From Ecdyonurus torrentis (Eukaryota > Arthropoda > Insecta > Ephemeroptera > Heptageniidae), in NCBI GenBank assembly GCA_949318235.1, contig OX439135.1, forward strand, positions 28,032,587-28,096,586: a stretch of DNA of 64,000 bases, in the 5' to 3' direction. The notes beneath the pieces were generated by a model. That model was not told the origin of the DNA. It did not search any database and saw nothing but the letters and a program-made list of their open reading frames with translations. Position numbers and translations under genes: made by a program. Below are positions 21,793 to 35,700 of this stretch, one piece after another (the first letter of the stretch is position 1; each line of letters opens with the position of its first letter).

Positions 21793-23712
21793 TGTAGCTT
21801 TATTAGTTTCGGAGATATCATCAAAAATCTTATTCGTAGTCTAAAAATTACGACGAGAAAGCACTGAGATATTCTATACCTGCGAAAGTTTGCATTGGAG
21901 CGAATAAGGTGTAATAACCTTTTCTTTGCATGTCTGTTTGTCCTACATTTTAGTTCAAACCGCATGCCTGTAACTTTATTAGCTTCGGATTTATCATCAA
22001 AAATCGTATTCACAGTCTAAAGAGTACGACGAGAAAGCACTGAGATTCTCAATAACTGCGAAAGTTTGCAATGAAGCGATTAAGGTGTAATAACCTTTTC
22101 TTTGCAAGTCTGTTAGTCCTACATTTTAGTTCAAACCGCAAGCCTGTAGCTTTATTAGCTTCGGAGATATATCAAAAATCGTATTCACAGTCAAAAAAGA
22201 ACGATGAGAAAGCACTGAGATTCTCTATAACTGCGAAAGTTTGCATTGGAGCGAAAAAGGTGTAATAACATTTTCTTTGCAAGTCTGTTAGTCCTACATT
22301 TTAGTTCAAACCGCAAGCCTGTAGCTTTATTAATTTCGATGATATCATCAAAAATCTTATTCGCAGTCTAAAAAGTACGATGAGAAAGCACTGAGATTCT
22401 CTATAACTGCAAATGTTTGCATTGTAGCGATTAAGGTGTAATAATCTTTTCTTTGCAAGTCTGTTAGTCCTACATTTTAGTTCAAACTGCAAGCCTGTAG
22501 CTTTTAAAGTTTCAAAGATATCATCAAAAATCGTCTTCTTAGTCTGAAAACTACGTTGAGAAAGCAGTGAGATTCTCAATAACTGCGAAAGTTTGCAATG
22601 AAGCGATTAAGGTGTAATAACCTTTTCTTTGCAAGTCTGTTAGTCCTACATTTAAGTTCAATTCGCAAGCCTGTAGCTTTATTAGCTTCGGAGATATATC
22701 AAAAATCGTATTCACAGTCAAAAAAGAACGATGAGAAAGCACTGAGATATTCTATTACTGCGAACGTTTGCAATGGAGCGATTAAGGTGTAATAACCTTT
22801 TCTTTGCAAGTCTGTTAGTCCTACATTTTAGTTCAAACCGCAAGCCTGTAGCTTTATTAGTTTCGTAGATATCATCAAAAATCGTATTCACAGTCTGAAA
22901 AGTACGATGAGAAAGCACTGAGATTCTCTATAACCGCGAAAGTTTGCATTGGAGCGATTAAGGTGTAATAACCTTTTCTTTGCAAGTCTGTTAGTCCTAC
23001 ATTATAGTTAAAACCACAAGCCTGTAGCTTAATTAGTTTCGGAGATATCATCAAAATTCGTATCCACAGTCTGAAAAGTACGATCAGAAAGCACTGAGAT
23101 TTTCTATAACTGCGAAAATTTGCAATGGAGCGATTAAGGTGTAATAACCTTTTCTTTGCAAGTCTGTTAGTCCTACATTTTAGTTTAAACCGCAAGCCTG
23201 CAGCTTTATTAGTTTTGGAGATATCATCAAAATTCGTAACCACAGTCTGAAAAGTACGATCAGAAAGCACTGAGATTTTCTATAACTGCGAAAGTTTGCA
23301 TTGCAGCGATTAAGGTGTAATAACCTTTTGCTTTTCAAGTCTGTTAGTCCTACATTTTAGTTCAAACCGCAAGCCTGTAGCTTTATTAGTTTCGGAGATA
23401 TCATCAACAATCGTATTCACGGTCTGAAAAGTACGATGAGAAAGCACTGAGATTCTCTATAACTGCGAAAGTTTGCATTGTAGCGATTAAGGTGTAATAA
23501 CCTTTTCTTTGCAAGTTTGTTAGTCCTACATTTTAGTTCAAACCGCAAGCCTGTAGCTTTACTAGTTTCGGAGATATCATCAAAAATCGTATTCACAGTC
23601 TGAAAAGTACGACGAGAAAGCACTGAGATTATCTATTACTGCGAAAGTTTCCATTCGAGCGATTTAGGTGTAATAACCTTTTCTTTGCAAGTCTAGTAGT
23701 CCTACATTTTAG
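21793..23712 (-). repeat. SatB array 2, inverted
   Basis: About eleven 176-bp units in reverse orientation, starting mid-unit at TGTAGCTTTATTAGTTTCGG. From about 22161 onward it is nearly identical to 47330-48881. Open frames such as 22301-22579 and 22875-23270 span unit borders and are repeat by-products: their peptides recur at 47470-47748 and 48044-48439. Confidence 0.95.
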
Positions 23713-23778
23713 TGATACATTTCAGTTCAAACTGCAAGTCTGTAGCATTATTAGTTTCTGAGATATCATCAAAAATCG
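23713..23778 (-). repeat. SatA partial unit, inverted
   Basis: 66 bp (TGATACATTTCAGTTCAAAC, TGCAAGTCTGTAGC, GATATCATCAAAAATC) joining reverse SatB to plus SatC. Its second copy is 48882-48947. Confidence 0.9.
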
Positions 23779-24611
23779 TGACGCCATCACTGACTATTAT
23801 TTTGAGTTTAGTAGTTTATGAAGTAGATAAGTGACGCCATCACTGACTACCAACTTGATTTTAGTGTTGTATGAAGTACATAAGTGACGTCCTCACTGAA
23901 TATCAACTTGACTTTAGTTGTGTATGAAGTAGATATGTGACGTCATCACTAACTATCATCTTGACTTTAGTTGTGTATAAATTAGATATGTGACGTTATC
24001 ACTAACTATCTACTAGTATTAAGTATCGTATGAAGCAGATATGTGACGTCATCACTGACTATCATCTTGACTTTAATAGTTTATGAAGGAGATAAGTTAC
24101 GCCATCACTGACTATCAACTTGACTTTAGTGGTATATGAAGTAGATAAGTGACGCAATCACTGACTATCAACTTGACTTTAGTAGTGTATGAAGTAGAAA
24201 AGTGACGTCATTACTGACTATAAATTTGAGTTTAGTTCTGTATGAAGTAAATGAGTGACGTCATCACTGACTATCAACTTGTCTTTAGTAGTGTATGAAG
24301 TAAATATGTGACGTCATGACTGACTATCATCTTGACTTTAGTAGTGTATAAAGTAGATAAGTGACGTCATCACTGACTATCAACTTGACTTTAGTTATGT
24401 ATGTAGTAGATAAGTGACGTCATCACTGACTATCAACTTGTCTTTAGTAGTGTATGAAGTAAATATGTGACGTCATGACTGACTATCAACTTGATTTTAG
24501 TTGTTTACATAGTAGTAGATATGTGACGTTATCACTGACTATCAACTTGACTTTAGTAGTGTATGAAGTAGATAAGTGACGTCATCACTGATTATCATCT
24601 TGACTTTAGTT
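23779..24611 (+). repeat. SatC array 2a
   Basis: About 16 units of 53 bp. It contains GTTTACATAGTAGTAGATATG at about 24500, a small insertion that is also present in the duplicate near 49670. Confidence 0.95.
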
Positions 24612-25084
24612 GCAAAAACTGAGAGTGTTTAATTTTTTTCGACTAAAGTGTAATAAACTTTTCATAAGACATTTCAAAGTGATACATTTCAGTTTAAACC
24701 GTAAGTCTGTAGCATTATTAATTTCTGAAATATCATCAAAAATCGTTTTCACAATCTGAAAAACACAATTTTTTTCGAAATTTTTTTTCTTAATTTTTTT
24801 TTTACAGGTGAATTTAGTACTATAGAGCGTTTTTCATCACTTTATTTCAAAACCGCATTTTTCCATCTTATTTAGAACTCGAGTTACAAACTTTTTTTTT
24901 CTTCATATGGGCTACAATGCTATAGACTTCGGTAAGAAAATACTAAAATTCTCAAAAACTGAAAAAGTTTAATTTTTGACAACAAAAGTGTAATAAACTC
25001 TTCATAAGACAATTCAAAGTGATACATTTCAGTTAAAACTGCAAGTCTGTAGCATTATTAGTTTCTGAGATATCATCAAAAATC
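24612..25084 (-). repeat. SatA partial array, inverted
   Basis: About 1.4 reverse SatA units between two SatC arrays, beginning TTGCAAAAACTGAGAGTG and ending at the recurrent A/C junction. Confidence 0.93.
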
Positions 25085-26768
25085 GTGACGCCATCACTGA
25101 CTATTATTTTGATTTTAGTAGTTTATGAAGTAGATCAGTGACGCCATCACTGACTACCAACTTGATTTTAGTGTTGTATGAAGTACATAAGTGACGTCAT
25201 CACTGACTATCAACTTGACATTAGTTGTGTATGAAGTAGATATGTGACGTCATCACTGACTATCAATTTGACTTTAGTATTGTATGAAGTAGATAAGTGA
25301 CGTCATCACTGACTATTAACTTGACTATAGTTGTGTATAAAGTAGATATGTGACGTCATCACTAACTATCATCTTGACTTTAATTGTGTATAAATTAGAT
25401 ATGTGACGTTATCACTAACTATCTACTAGTATTTAGTATCGTATGAAGCAGATATGTGACCTCATCACTGACTATCATCTTGACTTTAATAGTTTATGAA
25501 AGAGATAAGTTACTCCATCACTGACTATCAACTTGACTTTAGTAGTGTATGGAAAAGATAAGTGAAGTCATCACTGACTATCAACTTGACTTTAGTGGTA
25601 TATGAAGTAGATAAGTGACGCAATCACTGACTATAAACTTGACTTTAGTAGTGTATGAGGTAGAAAAGTGACGTCATCACTGACTATAAATTTGAGTTTA
25701 GTTCTGTATAAAGTAGATAAGTGACGTCATCACTGACTATCAACTTGTCTTTAGTAGTGTATGAAGTAAATTTGTGACATCATGACTGACTATCATCTTG
25801 ACTTTAGTAGTGTATGAAGTAGATAAGTGACGTCATCACTGACTATCAACTTGACTTTAGTAGTGTATGAAGTAGACAAGTGACGTCATCACTTATTATC
25901 ATCTTGACTTTAGTTGTGTATGAAGTAGATAAGCGACGTTTTACTTAATTTCATCTTGACTTTTGTAGTGTATGAAGTAGATAAGTGACGTCATCACTGA
26001 CAATCAACTTGACTTTAGTAGTTTATGGGGTAGATAAGTGACGTCATCTCTGACTATTAACTTGTCGTTAGTAGTGTATGAAGCATATATGTGACGTCAT
26101 CACTGACTATCAACTTGACTTTAGTATTTAATGAAGTGGATAAGTTAAGTCATAATTGTTTTTTAACTTGACTTTAGTTGTGTATGAAGTAGAGAACTGA
26201 CGTCATAACTGTTAGTCAACTTGACTTTAGTAGTGTATAAAGTAGATAAGTTACGTCAATACTAACTATCAACTTAACTTTAGTTATGTATGAAGTAGAT
26301 AAGTGACAACATCTCTACTTCCATCTTGATTTTAGTATTGATGAAATAAATAAGTGACGTCATCACTGACTATCAACTTAACTTTAGTTGTTTACGTAGT
26401 AGATATGTGACGTCATCACTGACTATTACCATGAATTTACTAGTTTTTGAAGTAGATATGTGACGTCATCACTGACTATCATTTTGACTTTAGTAGTGTA
26501 TAAGGTAGATATGTGACGTCATCACTGTATATCAACTTGACTAAAGTAGTGTATGAAGTAGATATGTGACGTCATCACTGACTATCAATTTGATTTTAGT
26601 TGTGTATGAATTATATAAGTGACGTCATTACTGACTATCAACTGGTCTTTACTAGTGAATGAAATAGATAAGTGACGTCAACTTGATTTTAGTAGTGTAT
26701 GAAGTAGAATTGCAACGTCAACACTGACTATCAATTTGACTTTAGTAGTGTATGAAGTAGATAAGTGA
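25085..26768 (+). repeat. SatC array 2b
   Basis: About 32 units of 53 bp, ending GATAAGTGA, where plus SatA begins with ATTTTCTTACCGATG. A shortened unit lies at about 26672 (GTGACGTCAACTTGA). Confidence 0.95.
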
Positions 26769-29700
26769 ATTTTCTTACCGATGTCTATAGCATTGTAGCC
26801 CATATGAAGAAAAAAAAAGTTTGTAACTCAAGTTTTAATTGAGATGGGAAGTTGTGGTTTTGAAATAAAGTGATGCCAAACGCTCTATAGTACTAAATTC
26901 ACCTCAAGAAACAAAATTGAGAAAAAAAAATTTCGAAAAAAATTGTGTTTTTCAGATTCTGAAAACGATTTTTGATGATATCTCAGAAACTAATAATGCT
27001 ACAGACTTACGGTTTGAACTGAAATGTATCACTTTGAAATGTCTTATGAAAAGTTTATAACACTTTAGTCGCAAAAACTAAAACTTTCTCAGTTTTTGAG
27101 AATTTTCGAATTTTCTTACCAAAGTTTATAGCATTGTAGCCCATATGAAGAAAAAAAAGTTTGTAACTTGAGTTCTAATTGAGATGTAAAGTTGTAGTTT
27201 TGAAAAAAAGTAATGCAATACGCTCTATAGTACTAAATTCACCTCTAGAAACAAAATTGAGAAAAAAAAATTTCGAAAAAAATTGTGTTTTTCAGATTCT
27301 GAAAACGATTTTTGATGATATCTCAGAAACTAATAATGCTACAGACTTACGGTTTGAACTGAAATGTATCACTTTGAAATGTCTAACGAAAAGTTTATGA
27401 CACTTTAGTCGCAAAAAATAAAACTTTCTCAGTTTTTAAGAATTTTTGTATTTTCTTACCGAAGTCTATAGCATTGTAGCCCATATGAAGAGAAAAAAAG
27501 TTTGTAACTCGAGTTCCAATTGAGATAAAAAGTTGCGGTTTTGAAATAAAGTGATGCAAAATGCTCTTTAGTTTTAAATTCATCTTTAGAAACAAATTTG
27601 AGAAAAAAAAATTTCGAAAAAAATTGTGTTTTTCAGATTCTGAAAACGATTTTTGATGATATCTCAGAAACTAATAATGCTACAGATTTACGGTTTGAAC
27701 TGAAATGTATCACTTTGAAATGTCTAACGAAAAGTTTATGACACTTTAGTCGCAAAAAATAAAACTTTCTCAGTTTTTAAGAATTTTCGTATTTTCTTAC
27801 CGAAGTCTATAGCATTGTAGCCCATATGAAGAAAAAAAAAGTTTGTAACTCGAGTTCCAATTGAGATAGAAAGTTTCGGTTTTGAAAAAAAGTGATGCAA
27901 AATGCTCTTTAGTTTTAAATTCACCTTTAGAAACAAATTTGAGAAAAATAATTTTTCGAAAAAAATAGTGTTTTTCAGATTCTGAAAACGATTTTTGATG
28001 ATATCTCAGAAACTAATAATGCTACAGACTTACGGTTTGAACTTAAATGTATCACATTGAAATGTCTAACGAAAAGTTAATGACACTTTAGTCGCAAAAA
28101 ATATAACTTTCTCAGTTTATGAGAATTTTCGTATTTTCTTACCGAAGTCTATAGCATTGTAGCCCATATGAAGAAAAAAAAAGTTTGTAACTCGAGTTTC
28201 AATTGAGATAGAAAGTTTCGGTTTTGAAATAAAGTGATGCAAAATGCTCTTTAGTTTTAAATTCACCTTTAGAAACAAATTTGAGAAAAATAATTTTTCG
28301 AAAAAAATAGTGTTTTTCAGATTCTGAAAACGATTTTTGATGATATCTCAGAAACTAATAATGCTACAGACTTACGGTTTGAACTGAAATGTATCACATT
28401 TAAATGTCTTATGAAAAATTAATTACACTTTAGTCGCAAAAAATAAAACTTTCTCAGTTTTTGAGAATTTTCGTATTTTCTTACCGAAGTCTATAGCATT
28501 GTAGCTCATATATATGAAGAAAAAAAAAGTTTGTAACTCGAGTTCTAATTGAGATGTAAAGTTGTGGTTTTGAAATAAAGTGATGCAAAACGCTCTATAG
28601 TACTAAATTTACCTCTAGAAACAAAATTGAGAAAAAAAATTTTCGAAAAAAATTGTGTTTTTCAGATTCTGAAAACGATTTTTGATGATATCTCAGAAAC
28701 TAATAATGCTACAGACTTACGGTTTGAACTGAAATGTATCACTTTGAAATGTCTAACGAAAAGTTTATGACACTTTAGTCACAAAAAATAAAACTTTCTC
28801 AGTTTTTAAGAATTTTCGTATTTTCTTACCGAAGTCTATAGCATTGTAGCCCATATGAAGAAAAAAAAAGTTTGTAACTCGAGTTCCAATTGAGATAGAA
28901 AGTTTCGGTTTTGAAATTAAGTGATGCAAAATGCTCTTTAGTTTTAAATTCACCTTTAGAAACAAATTTGAGAAAAATAATTTTTCGAAAAACAAAGTGT
29001 TTTTCAGATTCTGAAAACGATTTTTGATGATATCTCAGAAACTAATAATGCTACAGACTTACGGTTTAAACTTAAATGTATCACATTGAAATGTCTTATG
29101 AAAAATTTATTACACTTTAGTCGCAAAAAATAAAACTTTCTCAGTTTTTGAGAATTTTCGTATTTTCTTACCGAAGTCTATAGCATTGTAGCCCATATGA
29201 AGAAAAAAAAAGTTTGTAACTCGAGTTCTAATTGAGATGTAAAGTTGTGGTTTTGAAATAAAGTGATGCAAAACGCTCTATAGTACTAAATTTACCTCTA
29301 GAAACAAAATTAAGAAAAAAAAAAAATTTCGAAAAAAATTGTGTTTTTCAGATTCTGAAAACGATTTTTGATGATATCTCAGAAACTAATAATGCTACAG
29401 ACTTACGGTTTGAACTGAAATGTATCACTTTGAAATGTCTTATGAAAAGTTTATAACACTTTAGTCGCAAAAACTAAAACTTTCTCAGTTTTTGAGAATT
29501 TTCGAATTTTCTTACCGATGTCTATAGCATTGTAGCCCATATGAAGAAAAAAAAAGTTTGTAACTTGAGTTCTAATTGAGATGTAAAGTTGTGGTTTTGA
29601 AATAAAGTGATGCAAAACGCTCTATAGTACTAAATTTACCTCTAGAAACAAAATTGAGAAAAAAAAATTTTCGAAAAAAATTGTGTTTTTCAGAATCTGA

Positions 29701-32700
29701 AAACGATTTTTGATGATATCTCAGAAACTAATAATGCTACAGACTTACGGTTTGAACTGAAATGTATCACATTGAAATGTCTTATGAAAAATTTATTACA
29801 CTTTAGTCGCAAAAAATAAAACTTTCTCAGTTTTTGAGAATTTTCGTATTTTCTTACCGAAGTCTATAGCATTGTAGCCCATATGAAGAAAAAAAAAGTT
29901 TGTAACTCGAGTTCTAATTGAGATGTAAGGTTGTGGTTTTGAAATAAAGTGATGCAAAACGCTCTATAGTACTAAATTTACCTCTAGAAACAAAATTGAG
30001 AAAAAAAATTTTTCGAAAAAAATTGTGTTTTTCAGATTCTGAAAACGATTTTTGATGATATCTCAGAAACTAATAATGCTACAGACTTACGGTTTGAACT
30101 AAAAAAATGTATCACTTTGAAATGTCTTATGAAAAGTTTATAACACTTTAGTCGCAAAAACTAAAACTTTCTCAGTTTTTGAGAATTTTCGAATTTTCTT
30201 ACCGATGTCTATAGCATTGTAGCCCATATGAAGAAAAAAAAAGTTTGTAACTCGAGTTTTAATTGAGATGGAAAGTTGTGGTTTTGAAATAAAGTGATGC
30301 AAAACGCTCTATAGTACTAAATTTACCTCTAGAAACAAAATTGAGAAAAAAAATTTTTCGCAAAAAATTGTGTTTTTCAGAATCTGAAAACGATTTTTGA
30401 TGATATCTCAGAAACTAATAATGCTACAGACTTACGGTTTGAACTGAAATGTATCACTTTGAAATGTCTAACGAAAAGTTTATGACACTTTAGTCGCAAA
30501 AAATAAAACTTTCTCAGTTTTTGAGAATTTTCGTATTTTCTTACCGAAGTCTATAGCATTATAGCCCATATGAAGAAAAAAAAAGTTTGTAACTCGAGTT
30601 CCAATTGAGATAGAAAGTTGCGGTTTTGAAATAAAGTGATGCAAAATGCTCTTTAGTTTTAAATTCACCGTTAGAAACAAATTTGAGAAAAAAAAATTTC
30701 GAAAAAAATTGTGTTTTTCAGATTCTGAAAACAATTTTTGATGATATCTCAGAAACTAATAATGCTACAGACTTACGGTTTGAACTGAAATGTATCACTT
30801 TGAAATGTCTAACGAAAAGTTTATGACACTTTAGTCGCAAAAAATATAACTTTCTCAGTTTTTGAGAATTTTCGTATTTTCTTACCGAAGTCTATAGCAT
30901 TGTAGCCCATATGAAGAAAAAAAAAGTTTGTAACTCGAGTTCCAATTGAGATAGAAAGTTGCGGTTTTGAAATAAAGTGATGCAAAATGCTCTTTAGTTT
31001 TAAATTCACCTTTAGAAACAAATTTGAGAAAAATAATTTTTCGAAAAAAATAGTGTTTTTCAGATTCTGAAAACGATTTTTGATGATATTTCAGAAACTA
31101 ATAATGCTACAGATTTACGGTTTAAACTGAAATGTATCACATTGAAATGTCTTATGAAAAATTTATTACACTTTAGTCGCAAAAACTAAAACTTTCTCAG
31201 TTTTTGAGAATTTTCGTATTTTCTTACCGAAGTCTATAGCATTGTAGCCCATATGAAGAAAAAAAAAGTTTGTAACTTGAGTTCTAATTGAGATGTAAAG
31301 TTGTGGTTTTGAAATAAAGTGATGCAAAACGCTCTATAGTACTAAATTTACCTCTAGAAACAAAATTGAGAAAAAAAAAATTTCGAAAAAAATTGTGTTT
31401 TTCAGATTCTGAAAACGATTTTTGATGATATCTCAGAAACTAATAATGCTACAGACTTACGGTTTGAACTGAAATGTATCACTTTGAAATGTCTAACGAA
31501 AAGTTTATGACACTTTTGTTGCAAAAAATAAAACTTTCTCAGTTTTTGAGAATTTTCGTATTTTCTTACCGAAGTCTATAGCATTGTAGCCCATATGAAG
31601 AAAAAGAAAGTTTGTAACTCGAGTTCTAATTGAGATGTAAAGTTGTGGTTTTGAAATAAAGTGATGCAAAACGCTCTATAGAACTAAATTTACCTCTAGA
31701 AACAAAATTGAGAAAAAAATTTTTTCGCAAAAAATTGTGTTTTTCAGATTCTGAAAACGATTTTTGATGATATCTCAGAAACTAATAATGCTACAGACTT
31801 ACGGTTTGAACTGAAATGTATCACTTTGAAATGTCTTATGAAAAGTTTATAACACTTTAGTCGCAAAAACTAAAACTTTCTCAGTTTTTGAGAATTTTCG
31901 AATTTTCTTACCGATGTCTATAGCATTGTAGCCCATATGAAGAAAAAAAAAGTTTGTAACTTGAGTTCTAATTGAGATGTAAAGTTGTGGTTTTGAAATA
32001 AAGTGATGCAAAACGCTCTATAGTACTAAATTTACCTCTAGAAACAAAATTGAGAAAAAAATTTTTTCGAAAAAAATTGTGTTTTTCAGATTTTGAAAAC
32101 GATTTTTGATGATATCTCAGAAACTAATAATGCTACAGACTTACGGTTTGAACTGAAATGTATCACTTTGAAATGTCTAACGAAAAGTTAATTACACTTT
32201 AGTCGCAAAAAATAAAACTTTCTCAGTTTTTGAGAATTTTCGTATTTTCTTACCGAAGTCTATAGCATTGTAGCCCATATGAAGAAAAAAAAAGTTTGTA
32301 ACTCGAGTTCCAATTGAGATAGAAAGTTGCGGTTTTGAAATAAAGTGATGCAAAACGCTCTATAGTTTTAAATTCACCTCTAGAAACAAATTTGAGAAAA
32401 ATAATTTTTTCAAAAAAATTGGGTTTTTCAGTTTCTGAAAACAATTTTTGATGATATCTCAGAAACTAATAATGCTATAAACTTACGGTTTGAACTGAAA
32501 TGTATCACATTGAAATGTCTAACGAAAAGTTTATGACACTTTAGTCGCAAAAACTAGATCTTTCTTAGTATTTGAGAATTTTCAAATTTTCTTACCGAAG
32601 TCTATAGCATTGTAGCCCATATGAAGAAAAAAAAGGTTGTAACTCGAGTTCTAATTAAGATGTTAAGTTGTGGTTTTGAAATAAAGTAATGCAAAACGCT

Positions 32701-35700
32701 CTATAGTACTAAATTCACCTCTAGAAACAAAATTGCGAAAAAAAATTTTTCGAAAAAAAATGGGTTTTTCAGATTCTGAAAACGATTTTTGATGATATCT
32801 CAGAAACTAATAATGCTACAGACTTACGGTTTGAACTAAAAAAATGTATCACTTTGAAATGTCTTATGAAAAGTTTATAACACTTTAGTCGCAAAAACTA
32901 AAACTTTCTCAGTTTTTGAGAATTTTCGAATTTTCTTACCGATGTCTATAGCATTGTAGCCCATATGAAGAAAAAAAAAGTTTGTAACTCGAGTTTTAAT
33001 TGAGATGGAAAGTTGTGGTTTTGAAATAAAGTGATGCAAAACGCTCTATAGTACTAAATTTACCTCTAGAAACAAAATTGAGAAAAAAAAATTTTCGCAA
33101 AAAATTGTGTTTTTCAGAATCTGAAAACGATTTTTGATGATATCTCAGAAACTAATAATGCTACAGACTTACGGTTTGAACTGAAATGTATCACTTTGAA
33201 ATGTCTAACGAAAAGTTTATGACACTTTAGTCGCAAAAAATAAAACTTTCTCAGTTTTTGAGAATTTTCGTATTTTCTTACCGAAGTCTATAGCATTGTA
33301 GCCCATATGAAGAAAAAAAAAGTTTGTAACTCGAGTTCCAATTGAGATAGAAAGTTGCGGTTTTGAAATAAAGTGATGCAAAATGCTCTTTAGTTTTAAA
33401 TTCACCGTTAGAAACAAATTTGAGAAAAAAAAATTTCGAAAAAAATTGTGTTTTTCAGATTCTGAAAACAATTTTTGATGATATCTCAGAAACTAATAAT
33501 GCTACAGACTTACGGTTTGAACTGAAATGTATCACTTTGAAATGTCTAACGAAAAGTTTATGACACTTTAGTCGCAAAAAATATAACTTTCTCAGTTTTT
33601 GAGAATTTTCGTATTTTCTTACCAAAGTCTATAGCATTGTAGCCCATATGAAGAAAAAAAAGTTTGTAACTCAAGTTCCAATTGAGATAGAAAGTTGCGG
33701 TTTTGAAATAAAGTGATGCAAAATGCTCTTTAGTTTTAAATTCACCTTTAGAAACAAATTTGAGAAAAATAATTTTTCGAAAAAAATAGTGTTTTTCAGA
33801 TTCTGAAAACGATTTTTGATGATATTTCAGAAACTAATAATGCTACAGACTTACGGTTTAAACTGAAATGTATCACATTGAAATGTCTTATGAAAAGTTT
33901 ATGACACTTTAGTCGCAAAAAATATAACTTTCTCAGTTTTTGAGAATTTTCGTATTTTTTTACCAAAGTCTATAGCATTGTAGCCCATATGAAGAAAAAA
34001 AAAGTTTGTAACTCAAGTTCCAATTGAGATAGAAAGTTGCGGTTTTGAAATAAAGTGATGCAAAATGCTCTTTAGTTTTAAATTCACCTTTAGAAACAAA
34101 TTTGAGAAAAATAATTTTTCGAAAAAAATAGTGTTTTTCAGATTCTGAAAACGATTTTTGATGATATTTCAGAAACTAATAATGCTACAGACTTACGGTT
34201 TAAACTGAAATGTATCACATTGAAATGTCTTATGAAAAATTTATTACACTTTAGTCGCAAAAACTAAAACTTTCTCAGTTTTTGAGAATTTTCGAATTTT
34301 CTTACCGATGTCTATAGCATTGTAGCCCATATGAAGAAAAAAAAAGTTTGTAACTCGAGTTTTAATTGAGATGGAAAGTTGTGGTTTTGAAATAAAGTGA
34401 TGCAAAACGCTCTATAGTACTAAATTTACCTCTAGAAACAAAATTGAGAAAAAAAAATTTTCGCAAAAAATTGTGTTTTTCAGAATCTGAAAACGATTTT
34501 TGATGATATCTCAGAAACTAATAATGCTACAGACTTACGGTTTGAACTGAAATGTATCACTTTGAAATGTCTAACGAAAAGTTTATGACACTTTAGTCGC
34601 AAAAAATAAAACTTTCTCAGTTTTTGAGAATTTTCGAATTTTCTTACCGAAGTCTATAGCATTGTAGCCCATATGAAGAAAAAAAAAGTTTGTAACTCGA
34701 GTTCCAATTGAGATAGAAAGTTGCGGTTTTGAAATAAAGTGATGCAAAATGCTCTTTAGTTTTAAATTCACCGTTAGAAACAAATTTGAGAAAAAAAAAT
34801 TTCGAAAAAAATTGTGTTTTTCAGATTCTGAAAACAATTTTTGATGATATCTCAGAAACTAATAATGCTACAGACTTACGGTTTGAACTGAAATGTATCA
34901 CTTTGAAATGTCTAACGAAAAGTTTATGACACTTTAGTCGCAAAAAATATAACTTTCTCAGTTTTTGAGAATTTTCGTATTTTCTTACCAAAGTCTATAG
35001 CATTGTAGCCCATATGAAGAAAAAAAAAGTTTGTAACTCAAGTTCCAATTGAGATAGAAAGTTGCGGTTTTGAAATAAAGTGATGCAAAATGCTCTTTAG
35101 TTTTAAATTCACCTTTAGAAACAAATTTGAGAAAAATAATTTTTCGAAAAAAATAGTGTTTTTCAGATTCTGAAAACGATTTTTGATGATATTTCAGAAA
35201 CTAATAATGCTACAGACTTACGGTTTAAACTGAAATGTATCACATTGAAATGTCTTATGAAAAATTTATTACACTTTAGTCGCAAAAACTAAAACTTTCT
35301 CAGTTTTTGAGAATTTTCGTATTTTCTTACCGAAGTCTATAGCATTGTAGCCCATATGAAGAAAAAAAAAGTTTGTAACTTGAGTTCTAATTGAGATGTA
35401 AAGTTGTGGTTTTGAAATAAAGTGATGCAAAACGCTCTATAGTACTAAATTTACCTCTAGAAACAAAATTGAGAAAAAAAAATTTTCGAAAAAAATTGTG
35501 TTTTTCAGATTCTGAAAACGATTTTTGATGATATCTCAGAAACTAATAATGCTACAGACTTACGGTTTGAACTGAAATGTATCACTTTGAAATGTCTAAC
35601 GAAAAGTTTATGACACTTTTGTCGCAAAAAATAAAACTTTCTCAGTTTTTGAGAATTTTCATATTTTCTTACCGAAGTCTATAGCATTGTAGCCCATATG

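Larger units (their letters stand above)
22161..27415. repeat. 5.25-kb segmental duplication, copy 1
   Basis: Colinear with 47330-52587 at an offset of 25169 bp, through four array borders (B/A at 23712, A/C at 23779, C/A at 24612, A/C at 25085, C/A at 26769). Only scattered substitutions and run-length changes are visible, for example 24800-24830 against 49969-49999. The left limit is near TTCGGAGATATATC and the right limit lies where 27420 reads AGTTTTTAAGAA against AGTTTTTGAGAA. Confidence 0.92.

Noticed and set aside
22301..23270. Open frames of 92 and 131 codons across SatB
   Set aside because: They are made of the 176-bp unit read through twice (peptide motif repeats) and occur in all SatB arrays in both directions. 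No domain or gene signals are present.
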